The position numbers were made by a program, and so were the translations under genes. Of a DNA stretch of 64,000 bases, positions 25,344 through 36,683 are shown piece by piece. This DNA is from Rhodovulum euryhalinum (GTDB lineage Bacteria > Pseudomonadota > Alphaproteobacteria > Rhodobacterales > Rhodobacteraceae), in assembly GCF_004342445.1 (NCBI RefSeq), contig NZ_SLWW01000015.1, positions 1 to 64,000 on the forward strand, written 5' to 3'. How positions within the stretch are numbered: position 1 is the first letter of the stretch; each line of letters begins with the position of its first letter. Below the pieces are notes generated by a model. That model was given only the letters and a program-made list of their open reading frames with translations. It had not been told where the DNA came from and made no database searches.

Positions 25344-27337
25344 ATGGTCAGCCCCGTCAGCAACAGGATCAATGACGCAAAGACCAGCGCCAGATAGCGC
25401 CGGATCGTGAGAAACTGCAGCGCGTTCAGACGGGTCGCAGCCAGGCCGACAAGTGCGCTCAGCGGCAGGTAGAGGCGTGTCCAGGCAAGGTCTTCGGTCA
25501 CCACGCTGTGGCGCGCCGGCCCCATGTCGCCCGGCGGCGGCATGATCACCGTCTCGCGCGCGGCGATCATCGGCGCCATCACCCGGCGGATCGGCTGCGC
25601 AAAGCTGCCCGCACCGTATTGCGTGATCGGATCGGCATCGGGAAAGCCGCAATCCCAGGCCGGGGCGCGCCGCGTCCGTCGCGACGAGAACCGGTACACC
25701 GCCGCGGCCGCCGCGCCGCCCGAGATCGCGACGAAAACCATGACGAGGAAACCGCTATAGCTGCTTTGCACCTCTGCCACCGGGACCAGGGTGAACCAGG
25801 CATTGTCCGCCTGAGCCGGCATCCGCGCGCCCAGAACCAGATCGATGGCGGGCGCGATCAGGTCGATCAGAAGGCCCGGCACGACCCCCGCAAGGACGCA
25901 GAGCAGCGCCAGCCCGGCCATCGCCGCCAGCGACCAGCGGTCGGTCTCGGCCGCATCGCGGGCCATATTCGTGCGCGGACGGCCGAGGAAGATCACGCCG
26001 AAGAAGCGAACGAAACAGGCCGCCGCCAGCGCTGCCGCCAGCGCCAGCAAGCCGCCCGCCGCCGGCACCAGGAACTGCAGCCCGGGCTGGGTCAGGTTCG
26101 GGCTTTGCAGCACGGCCTGGAACAGCAGCCATTCCGAGACGAAGCCGTTGAGCGGCGGCAGGGCCGCGATCGCGGTAACGCCCACCAGCGCCAGCAGCGC
26201 GGTCTTCGGCATCCGGTGGATCAGCCCGCCAAGCGCGTCGAGATCCTGCCGCCCGGTGGCGGTCAGTACGGCGCCCGCGACCATGAAGAGCAGGCTCTTG
26301 AACAGCATGTGGTTCATCGCATGGATCAGCCCGGCGGTCAGTGCCAGCGCCGCCAGCACGTCCATTCCGTTCGCCCGGAAGGCCAGCGCAAGGCCGAGCG
26401 CCGCGAAGATGACGCCGATATTCTCGATCGTCGAATAGGCCAGTATCCGCTTGGCGTCCGCGTCGACATTGGCAAACAGGATGCCCATCACCGCGGTGCC
26501 TGCGCCCGCCACGATCACCGGCACGCTCATCCACCAGACAACCGGGTCCAGCAGGTCGAACGCGACGCGAACGAAGCCGTAGACGGCAACCTTGGTCATC
26601 ACGCCGCTCATCAGTGCCGAGACGTGGCTGGGGGCTGCCGGATGCGCGACCGGCAGCCAGACATGGAGCGGCACAAGCCCCGCCTTGGACCCCGCGCCAA
26701 CCATCATCAGCCCCAGCACCAAAGCCGCCACCCCCGGACTGCGCTCGGCCTCGCGCATCGCCGCGAACTCGTAACCACCCGCGGCGCCCGCCATCAGGCC
26801 GAAGGCCAGAAGCAGCATCATCGTGCCAAGGCTGGCCATCACCAGATAAAGATAGGCCGCGCTGCGCGTCTCTTCTTCGCGGTGATGGGTCAGCACCATC
26901 GCCCAGGACAGCAGCGACATCACCTCCCAAGACAGCAGGAAGGTGAAAGCGTCGGCTGCCAGCACCACCAGCGTCATCGCCCCCAGGAAGCCGGGATAGA
27001 ACGGCAGCACCCGCAGCGGCGCATGTTCGTGCCGGCCGTAGCCGATGGCATAAAGGCTTGCCGCAGCGCCGCCGGTGCCGAGCAGCACCAGAAACACCGC
27101 CGCAAGCGCGTCGATCTGCAGATGGGCACCCAGCCAGGGCAATCCGACGGGAACGCGCATGCTTTCCGCGTCGGCCTGCGTCGCCAGCACCCGAAGCCCA
27201 ACCACCACCAGGCCCGCACAAAGTACGCCGCTTGCGCCATAGACGATCGCCGACGCCGCCCGGATGTCCCGCATGCCGATTGCCGCCAGCGACAGCCCCA
27301 GAAGACACAGCACGCTGCAGACCGCGAAAGCGATCAT
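25334..27337 (-). CDS. hyfB: HyfB-like proton-pumping membrane subunit
   Basis: A 667-residue NuoL-like membrane protein with about 15-16 helices. Signatures include FLLSWEVMSLLSWAMVLTHH (conserved helix 5 Glu), GSKAGLVPLHVWLPVAHPAA (helix 7 Lys) and HAMNHMLFKSLLFMVAGAVL. The soluble end (RRTRRAPAWDCGFPDAD) is typical of HyfB/HycC. ATG 27337 is preferred because it overlaps the stop of the XRE regulator (ATGA) and opens directly on a membrane helix (MIAFAVCSVLCLLG). The upstream extension is Arg-rich and unlikely to be translated. Confidence 0.9.
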   Translation of the reverse strand: MIAFAVCSVLCLLGLSLAAIGMRDIRAASAIVYGASGVLCAGLVVVGLRVLATQADAESMRVPVGLPWLGAHLQIDALAAVFLVLLGTGGAAASLYAIGYGRHEHAPLRVLPFYPGFLGAMTLVVLAADAFTFLLSWEVMSLLSWAMVLTHHREEETRSAAYLYLVMASLGTMMLLLAFGLMAGAAGGYEFAAMREAERSPGVAALVLGLMMVGAGSKAGLVPLHVWLPVAHPAAPSHVSALMSGVMTKVAVYGFVRVAFDLLDPVVWWMSVPVIVAGAGTAVMGILFANVDADAKRILAYSTIENIGVIFAALGLALAFRANGMDVLAALALTAGLIHAMNHMLFKSLLFMVAGAVLTATGRQDLDALGGLIHRMPKTALLALVGVTAIAALPPLNGFVSEWLLFQAVLQSPNLTQPGLQFLVPAAGGLLALAAALAAACFVRFFGVIFLGRPRTNMARDAAETDRWSLAAMAGLALLCVLAGVVPGLLIDLIAPAIDLVLGARMPAQADNAWFTLVPVAEVQSSYSGFLVMVFVAISGGAAAAAVYRFSSRRTRRAPAWDCGFPDADPITQYGAGSFAQPIRRVMAPMIAARETVIMPPPGDMGPARHSVVTEDLAWTRLYLPLSALVGLAATRLNALQFLTIRRYLALVFASLILLLTGLTIWN

Positions 27338-27633
27338 CCGGCGTCTCCAATGCTCCCCGGTGCAACGGCGTCCGGGCGTTCGCCTGCGCGTTCCCGCAGC
27401 CGAACGCCCCGGCCGCAACCGGTGCTGGGCCCGCCCTCGGCGATCAGTTCTATGCCTGCCGTCTCCAGCGCCGTGATGATGCGGGTCAGGCTGTCGACCA
27501 CACCGCGCACATTTCCCTTGTTTGCCTCCATTCGCTGGATGGTGGGCACCGACAGCCCGGCCATCCGGGCCAGGGTCTTCTGATCGACCCCAAGAAGCGC
27601 CCGTGCTGCCTTGATCTGTGGCCCGGTGATCAT
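27334..27633 (-). CDS. XRE-family transcriptional regulator, first gene of the hyf unit
   Basis: A 99-residue protein with a lambda-repressor-type helix-turn-helix at residues about 5-60 (ITGPQIKAARALLGVDQKTL, then LARMAGLSVPTIQRMEANKG). The C-terminal 35 residues are basic and Gly-rich. ATG 27633 has GAGG about 12 bases upstream; a further ATG at 27675 would translate through the palindrome at 27660-27678, so I consider it less likely. Its stop overlaps hyfB (ATGA), so regulator and complex are co-translated. I infer autoregulation through the palindrome. Confidence 0.75.
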   Translation of the reverse strand: MITGPQIKAARALLGVDQKTLARMAGLSVPTIQRMEANKGNVRGVVDSLTRIITALETAGIELIAEGGPSTGCGRGVRLRERAGERPDAVAPGSIGDAG

Positions 27634-27659
27634 GTCGATCGATACCTCGTGGAAGAGAG

Positions 27660-27678
27660 TTGATGTATAAAACATCAA
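27660..27678. promoter_or_regulatory. Palindromic operator candidate TTGATGT-ATAAA-ACATCAA
   Basis: Two perfect 7-base arms around a 5-base AT centre lie 27 bases upstream of the regulator's ATG on the minus strand, in the only AT-rich stretch of the region. Position and symmetry fit a dimeric XRE repressor controlling its own operon. Confidence 0.55.
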
Positions 27679-28252
27679 TTTGGAATTATCATACAGCTTG
27701 TCTGGGGGATTCTGCAATATCCGGATCAGGTGCAAATGGTCGTCATCAACCGCGGCGCGAGCCGACCAATGGTCGTCCGTGTCCGAAAACCGTTCTGGAT
27801 CATGATCCTTCATGTCTGGCGGGTGCCGCGGTCTGTTTCGATGACGCTTGTCGGACGGCATGCCCTGTGCCCGAAGGGCTTTGTGGAGAGCGGCCCGCCG
27901 CTCTGGAGAGAATTCCGAACCCGGCGCCGGGGTCGCGTGTTGAAAACCCCTGCAACACAGTTGCCGCGGGAACGGCCAAGCGTTCTCCGGGATCGGCGGG
28001 TGGAACGCCAGGAGAGTGATATCGTTGAGGCCAGGTTGCGGATTTGCCACGATGGCGACGCTCGGGCGGGTTTTCTCGGTTCAGGGCGTGAAAGTGGGCG
28101 AGTTGTTCTGCAAATCCCGGCCAGTCTGCTGAAGGTCCGGTTGCCGATGTGGGGCTTGCGGACGCTTGCCGGTCACAGGGTCCGGCTGGCGGTGGCATCG
28201 AACCGCGCAGCGGGGGCGGGGCCGATCGTACCTGCCGCTGGCTGGAGGCGCC
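27679..28252. other. Intergenic region between hyf regulator and hutC
   Basis: A 574-base stretch. The part near 27680-27720 is AT-rich (AATTATCATACAG), as expected for the hyf promoter. Open frames on both strands up to about 180 codons show no signal, motif or ribosome site, and I do not support them as genes. Confidence 0.45.
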
Positions 28253-28954
28253 TCAGATCTGCGCGCAAAGATGATAGCCCGGCCGGGTGATGGCGCGCAG
28301 ATGCGTGATGGGCGCCGCGCCGATCCAGGTGGTCCGCTCGATCACCAGAAGCGCCTCGCCAAGCCCCGTTTCAAGCATCCTTGCGTCCGCGGCACTGGCA
28401 TTCACAGCGTGAAACCGCAGGTCGCAGCGGCTGTAGGGGCGGTTCAGCACCAGCCATTCATTGGCGCTGATCGCTTCCAGGTCGACCTCGGCGATCTCTG
28501 GCACGGTGTCGAGCGAGATCCAGCGATCCTCTAGGATATAAGGCGCACCGTCCGCGCTGTGCAGCGCCTCGACCCGCAGCATGCGGCAGGGGGCGGGCAG
28601 GCCGAACCGGGCGACGACCTCGGGCGGCGTCTGCTGGACCTTGCGTCGGATCAGGCGGTAGCCATAAACCGCGCCCTTCTGCTCGACCTCACGCCGGGTT
28701 ATGGGAATGTCGAGCGTGGCGCGGGTGACCCGTTCCCGCCGTACCGTTGTCCCGCCCTTGCGGCGGCGCTCGACGATGCCGCTATCGGCAAGGGCGCGCA
28801 TCGCCCGGTGCACGGTCGAACGGGCGCAGCCGAATACACGGGCGATGTCCTCGTCGCGGGGCAGCTTGTCTCCGGGCGCGTAGGTGGAATTGAGGATCAG
28901 CGCATGGATGCGGTCGCGCACCTCGGTCCAGGATTGCCGCGTCGCGCCGGTCAA
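28253..28954 (-). CDS. hutC: HutC, GntR-family histidine-utilisation repressor
   Basis: A 233-residue repressor. The GntR winged helix covers about residues 5-75 (LPRDEDIARVFGCARSTVHR, ALADSGIVERRRKGG). A UTRA ligand-binding domain covers about 90-228 (LRVEALHSADGAPYILEDRW, ...YSRCDLRFHAVNASAADARML). In the family urocanate is the inducer. The TTG at 28954 is chosen because it overlaps the stop of hutF by 4 bases and gives the normal N-terminus (MTGATRQSW). The frame upstream is antisense to nothing useful. It is co-transcribed with hutF and probably acts at the inverted repeat 30337-30373. Confidence 0.9.
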   Translation of the reverse strand: MTGATRQSWTEVRDRIHALILNSTYAPGDKLPRDEDIARVFGCARSTVHRAMRALADSGIVERRRKGGTTVRRERVTRATLDIPITRREVEQKGAVYGYRLIRRKVQQTPPEVVARFGLPAPCRMLRVEALHSADGAPYILEDRWISLDTVPEIAEVDLEAISANEWLVLNRPYSRCDLRFHAVNASAADARMLETGLGEALLVIERTTWIGAAPITHLRAITRPGYHLCAQI

Positions 28955-30321
28955 ATCCCCTCTCCCAGCCGGGCGATGGTGGCCATGTAGGTGGCGGTGA
29001 TCCGCGTGCGGTCGATGTGGCGGCCCTCGCGGACGATGTGGCGGCCGGCGCTCCAAAGGTCGGTGATCGCGCGCGGACCGTGGCCGGTGAAGATGAGGCA
29101 ATCGAGTACCGTGTCGCCCCGCCGCCCGGCGACCCAGGGATTCCCGGTCGCGATCCCGAGAATGTCAGCGACATGCCCCGGCGCCAGCACGCCCGCCGCG
29201 CGTCCTGCCGCCCGCGCGCCCGCGGCGGCGGCCGTTTCGAACAGGACGCGGCCGGTCGAGCGGTCGGCGGTGGCCAGCGCCGCGCGGCTGCGGTCGCGCA
29301 GGCGCTGGGAGTAATCCAGCGTGCGCAACTCGTCGAGCAGCGCGATATGGATGTTGGAATCCGTACCCACCCCGAAGGTGCCATCCGCTGCCTGCAACCC
29401 CGTCGCATCGAAGATGCCGTCGCCGAGGCTCGACTCGGTGATCGGGCAAAGCCCGGCAACCGCGCCCGACCGGGCCAGGCGGGCGGTTTCCGCGGGCGTG
29501 GTCTGGGTGCAGTGGATCAGGCACCAGCGCCCGTCGATGGGGGCGTTGTCCAGAAGCCAGGTCACCGGGCGGGCGCCCAGATGCGCCTCGACCTCGGCCA
29601 CCTCGGCGACCTGTTCGGCCAGGTGCATGTGCACCGGCGCGCCGGGCCTGAGCGCCGCGGCCTCGGCCAGCGCCGCGGGGTCGACCGCGCGCAGCGAATG
29701 GGGGGCGATGCCGATCCGGTCGTCGGGGCGGCCGGCGGCGGCCAGCGCGGCCTCGGCCCCCTCGACCAGGCGGGCGAAACCGTCGGGGTCGTTGCCAAAG
29801 CGGCGCTGGCCGCCGTCCAGCGGGCGGCGGTCGCAGCCGCCATGGCGATAGAGCACCGGCAGCAGCGTCAGGCCAAGCCCGGTGCGGGCGGCGGCCGCGA
29901 CGATCCGTTCGCACATCTCGGCGAGACAGGCATAGGGCGTGCCGCCGGGGGCGTGGTGCAGGTAGTGGAACTCGGCCACCGCGCCGAAGCCCGCCTCGGC
30001 CATCTCCATGAAGGCCAGTGCCGCGATCGCCTCGACATCGTCGGGCGTCAACCGGTCGAGAAAGCGGTACATCAGCCGCCGCCAGGTCCAGAATGTGTCG
30101 GACGGGTCGGGGCCCCGCGCCTCGGTCAGCCCCGCCATCGCCCTCTGGAAGGCGTGGCTGTGCAGGTTCGCGGGCGCGGGCAGGGCAAGGTCGACGCGGG
30201 CGTCGGGGGCGCGCCGCTGCGGGCCGAGCGTGGCGATTCTGCCGTCCGGGCCGATCTCGATCTCGACGTCGTCCTGCCAGCCCTCGGCGGCAAGGGCCTG
30301 ACCGGCGTGGAGGATCTGCAC
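28951..30321 (-). CDS. hutF: Formimidoylglutamate deiminase (HutF)
   Basis: A 456-residue amidohydrolase that converts N-formimidoyl-glutamate to N-formyl-glutamate and ammonia, the fourth step of the five-step histidine pathway. Metal-binding motifs of the family are visible: LPAPANLHSHAFQRAM near residue 60, VHMHLAEQ near 205 and the Asp of GVGTDSNIHIAL near 320. GTG 30321 is chosen because GGAGAG lies 7-12 bases upstream and the family starts with a short beta segment (xxILHAGQAL); the frame extends about 100 codons further without homology. It is divergent from hutI. Confidence 0.92.
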   Translation of the reverse strand: MQILHAGQALAAEGWQDDVEIEIGPDGRIATLGPQRRAPDARVDLALPAPANLHSHAFQRAMAGLTEARGPDPSDTFWTWRRLMYRFLDRLTPDDVEAIAALAFMEMAEAGFGAVAEFHYLHHAPGGTPYACLAEMCERIVAAAARTGLGLTLLPVLYRHGGCDRRPLDGGQRRFGNDPDGFARLVEGAEAALAAAGRPDDRIGIAPHSLRAVDPAALAEAAALRPGAPVHMHLAEQVAEVAEVEAHLGARPVTWLLDNAPIDGRWCLIHCTQTTPAETARLARSGAVAGLCPITESSLGDGIFDATGLQAADGTFGVGTDSNIHIALLDELRTLDYSQRLRDRSRAALATADRSTGRVLFETAAAAGARAAGRAAGVLAPGHVADILGIATGNPWVAGRRGDTVLDCLIFTGHGPRAITDLWSAGRHIVREGRHIDRTRITATYMATIARLGEGI

Positions 30322-30334
30322 CCGATGCTCTCCA

Positions 30335-30383
30335 TTGACAAAATTAAGTAGCAACATATTAATGGATTTTGTCCGCATGACAA
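30335..30383. promoter_or_regulatory. Divergent overlapping hut promoters with flanking inverted repeat
   Basis: Plus strand (hutI): TTGACA at 30335-30340 and TATTAA at 30357-30362, 16-base spacer. Minus strand (hutF): TTGTCA at 30383-30378 and TAATAT at 30361-30356, 16-base spacer. The two -10 boxes overlap. GACAAAAT (30337-30344) and its exact complement ATTTTGTC (30366-30373) flank the shared -10, so a bound repressor would block both. HutC is the obvious candidate. Confidence 0.65.
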
Positions 30384-30393
30384 GGCCCTGACG

Positions 30394-31596
30394 ATGCCCG
30401 ACCCCGCGCTCTTCACCGCCGAGACGGTGGCCACGATGGCCGGGCCGGACGGCGGCTATGGGCTGGTCAGGCAGGCCGGGATCGCGGTGCGCGGGGGCCG
30501 GATCGACTGGGTCGGGCCGATGGCCGAGTGCCCGGCAGAGTTCGCCCGGGCGCCCCGGACCGATTTCGGCGCGCGTCTGGTGACGCCTGCGCTGGTCGAC
30601 TGCCACACCCATATCGTCCATGGCGGCAACCGTGCGCGCGAATTCGAGATGCGGCTGGAAGGGGCCAGCTACGCGGACATCGCGCGGGCGGGCGGGGGCA
30701 TCGCCGCGACCGTCGCGGCCACCCGCGCGGCGGACGAGGCCGCGCTGCTGGAGGCGGCGCTGGCCCGGGCGGATGCGCTGATCGCCGAAGGCGTCGCGGT
30801 GATCGAGGTCAAGTCAGGCTATGGGCTCGACATCGAGACCGAACTGAAGATGCTGCGTGTCGCGCGCGAGATCGGCGAGATGCGCCCCGTGCGCGTTGTC
30901 ACCAGCTTCCTCGGCGCCCACGCGGTGCCCGCGGGGCAGGATGCGGACGCCTATGTCGCGCAGGTCTGCCTGCCCGCGCTGGACGCCGCCCATGCCGAGG
31001 GGCTGGTCGATGCGGTGGACGGGTTCTGCGAGGGGATCGCCTTCTCGCCCACCCAGATCGCGCGGGTCTTCGACCGGGCGGCGGCGCTGGGCCTGCCGGT
31101 GAAGCTCCATGCCGAGCAGTTGAGCCATCTGGGCGGGGCGGCGCTGGCCGCAGAGCGCGGCGCGCTTTCGGCCGATCACCTAGAATACGCGACCGATGCC
31201 GATGCCGCCGCGATGGCCGCCGCGGGGACGGTCGCGGTGCTCCTGCCCGGCGCGTTCTACACCCTGCGCGAAGGGCAGGCGCCGCCGGTGGCGGCGTTCC
31301 GGGCCGCGGGCGTGCCGATTGCAGTGGCGACCGACTGGAACCCGGGGTCCTCGCCCATGGGCTCGCTGCTGCTGGCGATGAACATGGCCTGCGCGCTGTT
31401 TCGCCTGACCCCGGCCGAGGCGCTGGCGGGCACGACGCGCAACGCCGCGCGGGCGCTGGGGCTGGACGATTGCGGGGTGATCGCGCCGGGCATGCGCGCC
31501 GATCTCGCGGTCTGGGACGTGGCGGACCCGGCGGAATTGTCCTACCGGATCGGCGGCAACCCCCTGCATGCCCGGATCTTCGGGGGGCGGGCATGA
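30394..31596 (+). CDS. hutI: Imidazolonepropionase (HutI)
   Basis: A 400-residue metal-dependent amidohydrolase that opens imidazolone-5-propionate to N-formimidoyl-glutamate. The TIM-barrel metal motif [20 protein letters not shown] lies near residue 70; later ligands are in [12 protein letters not shown] (about 235) and [13 protein letters not shown] (about 310). Length is normal for the family (about 400). ATG 30394 follows the divergent promoter closely. The stop overlaps hutH. Confidence 0.94.
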   Translation: MPDPALFTAETVATMAGPDGGYGLVRQAGIAVRGGRIDWVGPMAECPAEFARAPRTDFGARLVTPALVDCHTHIVHGGNRAREFEMRLEGASYADIARAGGGIAATVAATRAADEAALLEAALARADALIAEGVAVIEVKSGYGLDIETELKMLRVAREIGEMRPVRVVTSFLGAHAVPAGQDADAYVAQVCLPALDAAHAEGLVDAVDGFCEGIAFSPTQIARVFDRAAALGLPVKLHAEQLSHLGGAALAAERGALSADHLEYATDADAAAMAAAGTVAVLLPGAFYTLREGQAPPVAAFRAAGVPIAVATDWNPGSSPMGSLLLAMNMACALFRLTPAEALAGTTRNAARALGLDDCGVIAPGMRADLAVWDVADPAELSYRIGGNPLHARIFGGRA

Positions 31597-33110
31597 GCCT
31601 GATCCTGCGCCCCGGCGAGACCGACCTTGCCACGCTCGCGGCGGTCTGGCGCGGGGCGGGCGTGCGGCTTGACCCGGAGGCGCGGCCCGCGGTCGAGGCC
31701 GCCGCCGCCCGGGTGCGCGAGGCCGCCACGGGCGCGGCGCCCGTCTATGGCGTCAACACCGGCTTCGGCAAGCTCGCCTCGGTGCGGATCGACCCCGCCG
31801 ATACCGAGGCGCTGCAGCGCAACCTGATCCTCAGCCATTGCTGCGGCGTGGGCGAGGCGCTGGACGCGCCCACCACGCGGCTGATGATGGCGCTGAAATT
31901 GCTGTCGCTCGGCCGCGGCGCCTCGGGCGTGCGCTGGGAGATCTGCGCGCTGATCGAGGCGATGATGGCCGCGGGGGTCACGCCCGTGATCCCGGTGCAG
32001 GGCTCGGTCGGGGCCTCGGGCGACCTGGCGCCGCTGGCCCATCTGGCGGCGGTGATGATCGGCGCGGGCGAGGCGGTGGTGGGCGGCGAACGGATGGCCG
32101 GCGGCGCGGCGCTGGCCCGCGCGGGGCTTGCGCCCGTGGTCCTCGGCCCGAAGGAGGGGCTGGCGCTGATCAACGGCACCCAGTTCTCGACCGCCTGCGC
32201 GCTGGCCGCGCTGTTCGACGCGGGCACCCTGCTGCGCGCCTCGGTGGTCACGGCGGCGATGGCGACCGACGCGATCATGGGCTCGACCCAGCCGCTGCGT
32301 GCCGAGATCCACGCCCTGCGCGGCCAGCCCGGCCAGATCGCGGTGGCCGCCGCGATGCGGGCGCTGATGGCGGGCAGCGCGATCCGCGACAGCCACCGCG
32401 AGGGCGATACCCGCGTGCAGGACCCCTATTGCATCCGCTGCCAGCCGCAGGTGGCGGGCGCGGCGCTGGACCTGATGCGCTTCGCCGGGCGCACGCTGGA
32501 AATCGAGGCCAACGCGGTCACCGACAACCCGCTGGTGACCGAGGGCGGGATCCTGTCGGGCGGGAATTTCCACGCCGAGCCCGTGGCCTTCGCCGCCGAC
32601 CAGATCGCGCTGGCGCTGGCCGAGATCGGCGCCATCGCCCAGCGGCGCGTGGCCTTGATGGTCGACCCCGCGCTCAGCTTCGACCTGCCGCCGTTCCTGA
32701 CGCCCGCGCCGGGGTTGAACTCGGGCCTGATGATCGCCGAGGTCACCACCGCCGCGCTGATGAGCGAGAACAAGCACCTGGCCAACCCCTGTTCGACGGA
32801 TTCGACCCCGACCTCGGCCAACCAGGAGGACCATGTCAGCATGGCCGCCCATGGCGCGCGGCGGCTGGCCCGGATGAACACCAACCTCTCGGTGATCCTG
32901 GGCGTCGAGGCGATGTGCGCCGCGCAGGGGGTCGAGTTCCGCGCACCGCTGGCGACCTCCGGGCCGTTGCGGGCGGCACTGGCCACGCTTCGGATAGAGG
33001 TACCGACCCTTGGGCCTGACCGCTACCTGGCGGGCGATATCGAGGCCGCCGCCCGGCTGGTCCGGGGCGACGCGCTGGCGCGGGCGGCGGGACTGGAGCT
33101 GGTGCCATGA
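31593..33110 (+). CDS. hutH: Histidine ammonia-lyase (HutH)
   Basis: A 505-residue lyase that deaminates histidine to urocanate, the first pathway step. The Ala-Ser-Gly triad that cyclises to the MIO electrophile is present in [20 protein letters not shown] (about residues 135-155). Other family motifs: VYGVNTGFG near 50 and [12 protein letters not shown] near 275. ATG 31593 overlaps the hutI stop; the open frame that extends about 350 codons upstream is only the other reading of hutI. The stop overlaps hutG. Confidence 0.95.
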   Translation: MSLILRPGETDLATLAAVWRGAGVRLDPEARPAVEAAAARVREAATGAAPVYGVNTGFGKLASVRIDPADTEALQRNLILSHCCGVGEALDAPTTRLMMALKLLSLGRGASGVRWEICALIEAMMAAGVTPVIPVQGSVGASGDLAPLAHLAAVMIGAGEAVVGGERMAGGAALARAGLAPVVLGPKEGLALINGTQFSTACALAALFDAGTLLRASVVTAAMATDAIMGSTQPLRAEIHALRGQPGQIAVAAAMRALMAGSAIRDSHREGDTRVQDPYCIRCQPQVAGAALDLMRFAGRTLEIEANAVTDNPLVTEGGILSGGNFHAEPVAFAADQIALALAEIGAIAQRRVALMVDPALSFDLPPFLTPAPGLNSGLMIAEVTTAALMSENKHLANPCSTDSTPTSANQEDHVSMAAHGARRLARMNTNLSVILGVEAMCAAQGVEFRAPLATSGPLRAALATLRIEVPTLGPDRYLAGDIEAAARLVRGDALARAAGLELVP

Positions 33111-33891
33111 GTGTCTTCGAGGTCAAGCGGGGCGACAGCCCCTTGGTGCTGGGCCTGCCCCATACCGGTACCGATCTGCCGGACGGTATCCGCGAGCGGC
33201 TGAACGACCGGGGGCGGGAACTGGCCGATACGGACTGGCACATCCACCGGCTCTACGCAGGGCTGGTCGGGGACGTGACCACGGTCCGGACCCGCATCCA
33301 CCGCTACGTGATCGACGCGAACCGCGACCCCTCGGGCGAAAGCCTCTATCCGGGGCAGAACGCCACGACTCTGTGCCCGCTGACCGATTTCGACGGGCGG
33401 CCGATCTGGCGCGAGGGCCACGCCCCCGACGCGGCCGAGATCGCCCGGCGGCGCGACGCCTTTCACGCGCCCTACCACGCGGCGCTGGCGGCCGAACTCG
33501 ACCGGGTGCGGGCGCGCCACGGTTTCGCGATCCTCTACGATTGCCACTCGATCCGCTCGCGCATCCCGTTCCTGTTTCCCGGCACGCTGCCCGATTTCAA
33601 CATCGGCACCGATGGCGGCCGTACCTGCGCGCCCGGCATCGAGGCCGCGGTTCTGGCACGCTGCGAGGCGGCGACCGGCCTGACCACGGTCCTGAACGGC
33701 CGGTTCCGCGGCGGCTGGACCACGCGCCACTATGGCCGCCCGGCCGAGGGGCTGCACGCCGTCCAGATGGAACTGGCGCAGTCCACCTACATGCTGGAAC
33801 GTGCGCCCTGGGCCTATGACGACGAGAGTTCCGGGCGCCTTCGTCCGCACCTGCGGGCGATCCTCGAAACCCTGCGCGCATGGAGGCCCGC

Positions 33892-33895
<4 letters not shown>
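33107..33895 (+). CDS. hutG: N-formylglutamate deformylase (HutG)
   Basis: A 262-residue zinc amidohydrolase of the FGase family that gives glutamate and formate, the last step. Motifs: [18 protein letters not shown] at the start, [11 protein letters not shown] near 42, [16 protein letters not shown] near 72 and [15 protein letters not shown] near 142, which contains His ligands. Together with hutF it defines the formylglutamate branch of histidine degradation. Coupled to hutH (ATGA) and to hutU (GTGA). Confidence 0.93.
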
Positions 33896-35562
<1,667 letters not shown>

Positions 35563-35587
35563 CCACACCAGCAGAGAGGGAAGACAG

Positions 35588-36673
35588 ATGGAACGACGCA
35601 CATTCCTGACGGCCGGCGCGGCCGGGGCCGCGGCCAGCGCGCTTGCCGCGCCTGCCATCGCGCAGGACATCCGCCAGTGGAAGATGGTCACGGCCTGGCC
35701 CAAGAACCTGCCGGGGCCGGGGGTGGCCGCGCAGATGCTGGCCGACCGGATCACCACGCTGTCGGGCGGGCGCATCGCGGTCACGCTTTACGCCGCGGGC
35801 GAGATCGTACCGGGCCCCGGCGTGTTCGACGCGGTCAGCGAGGGCACGGCCGAGCTTTACCACGCCGTGCCTGCCTACTGGGGGTCGAAGTCCAAGGGGA
35901 TCCTCTTGTTCGGCTCGCAGCCCTTCGGCCTGCGCGCGGACGAACAGGTGGGCTGGCTTTACCACGGCGGCGGGCAGGCGCTTTATGACGAGATGTATGG
36001 CCGCTTCGGCATCAAGCCCTTCCTCTGCGGCAATTCGGGGCCGCAATGGGGCGGCTGGTTCCGCACCGAGATCAATTCGGCCGAGGACCTCAAGGGGCTG
36101 AAGTTCCGCACCACGGGGCTGGCCTCGGAAATGGCCTCGAAGCTCGGCATGGCGTCCGAGGCGATGAGCGGGCCGGCGATGTTCCAGGCGCTGCAGACCG
36201 GCGCGCTGGACGCGGGCGAGTTCATCGGGCCCTGGACCGACAGCGCGCTGGGCTATTTCCAGGTCGCCAAGAACTATTACTGGCCGGGCGTGGGCGAGCC
36301 GTCCTCGGCCGAGGAATGCGGGGTCAACATGGCCGCCTACGAGGCGCTGCCGGACGATCTGAAACAGGCCGTCGCCTTCGCCTGCGAAAGCCTCTACAAC
36401 CCGGTCTGGACCGAATACACCACCAAGCACGCGCTGTCGCTGAAGAAGCTGGTCGCGGACGAGGGCGTGCAGGTCCGGCGCTTCCCCGACGACGTGATCG
36501 CCGCGATGGGCACCGCCGCGGCCGAGGTGATCGACGAGCTGCGCCAGAACGACGACGAACTCGTCCGGCGCATCACCGAAAGCTTCGTCAGCTACCGCGA
36601 TCTGGTGGGCGGCTACATGACCTATGCCGACAACGGGCAGATGAACGCCCGCGCGGCGGTGATGGGCTACTGA
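35588..36673 (+). CDS. TRAP transporter substrate-binding protein (DctP/TakP-like)
   Basis: A 361-residue periplasmic binding protein. The N-terminus MERRTFLTAGAAGAAASALA followed by APAIAQ looks like a twin-arginine signal. The body resembles the TakP-type DctP branch: GGWFRTEINSAEDLKGLKFR near residue 155 and GEFIGPWTDSALGYFQVAK near 215, with the conserved Arg that binds a carboxylate. It begins 25 bases after hutU with GAGAGGGAAG as ribosome site, so it is part of the hut transcript. I infer import of a carboxylate of the pathway, such as urocanate or histidine. Confidence 0.88.
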   Translation: MERRTFLTAGAAGAAASALAAPAIAQDIRQWKMVTAWPKNLPGPGVAAQMLADRITTLSGGRIAVTLYAAGEIVPGPGVFDAVSEGTAELYHAVPAYWGSKSKGILLFGSQPFGLRADEQVGWLYHGGGQALYDEMYGRFGIKPFLCGNSGPQWGGWFRTEINSAEDLKGLKFRTTGLASEMASKLGMASEAMSGPAMFQALQTGALDAGEFIGPWTDSALGYFQVAKNYYWPGVGEPSSAEECGVNMAAYEALPDDLKQAVAFACESLYNPVWTEYTTKHALSLKKLVADEGVQVRRFPDDVIAAMGTAAAEVIDELRQNDDELVRRITESFVSYRDLVGGYMTYADNGQMNARAAVMGY

Positions 36674-36683
36674 GACTTGCGGC

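Noticed and set aside
25508-27583. 691-codon plus-strand open frame opposite hyfB
   Set aside because: Antisense to hyfB with abnormal composition.
27730-28290. Open frames between the hyf regulator and hutC as genes
   Set aside because: No ribosome site, signal or family feature on either strand.
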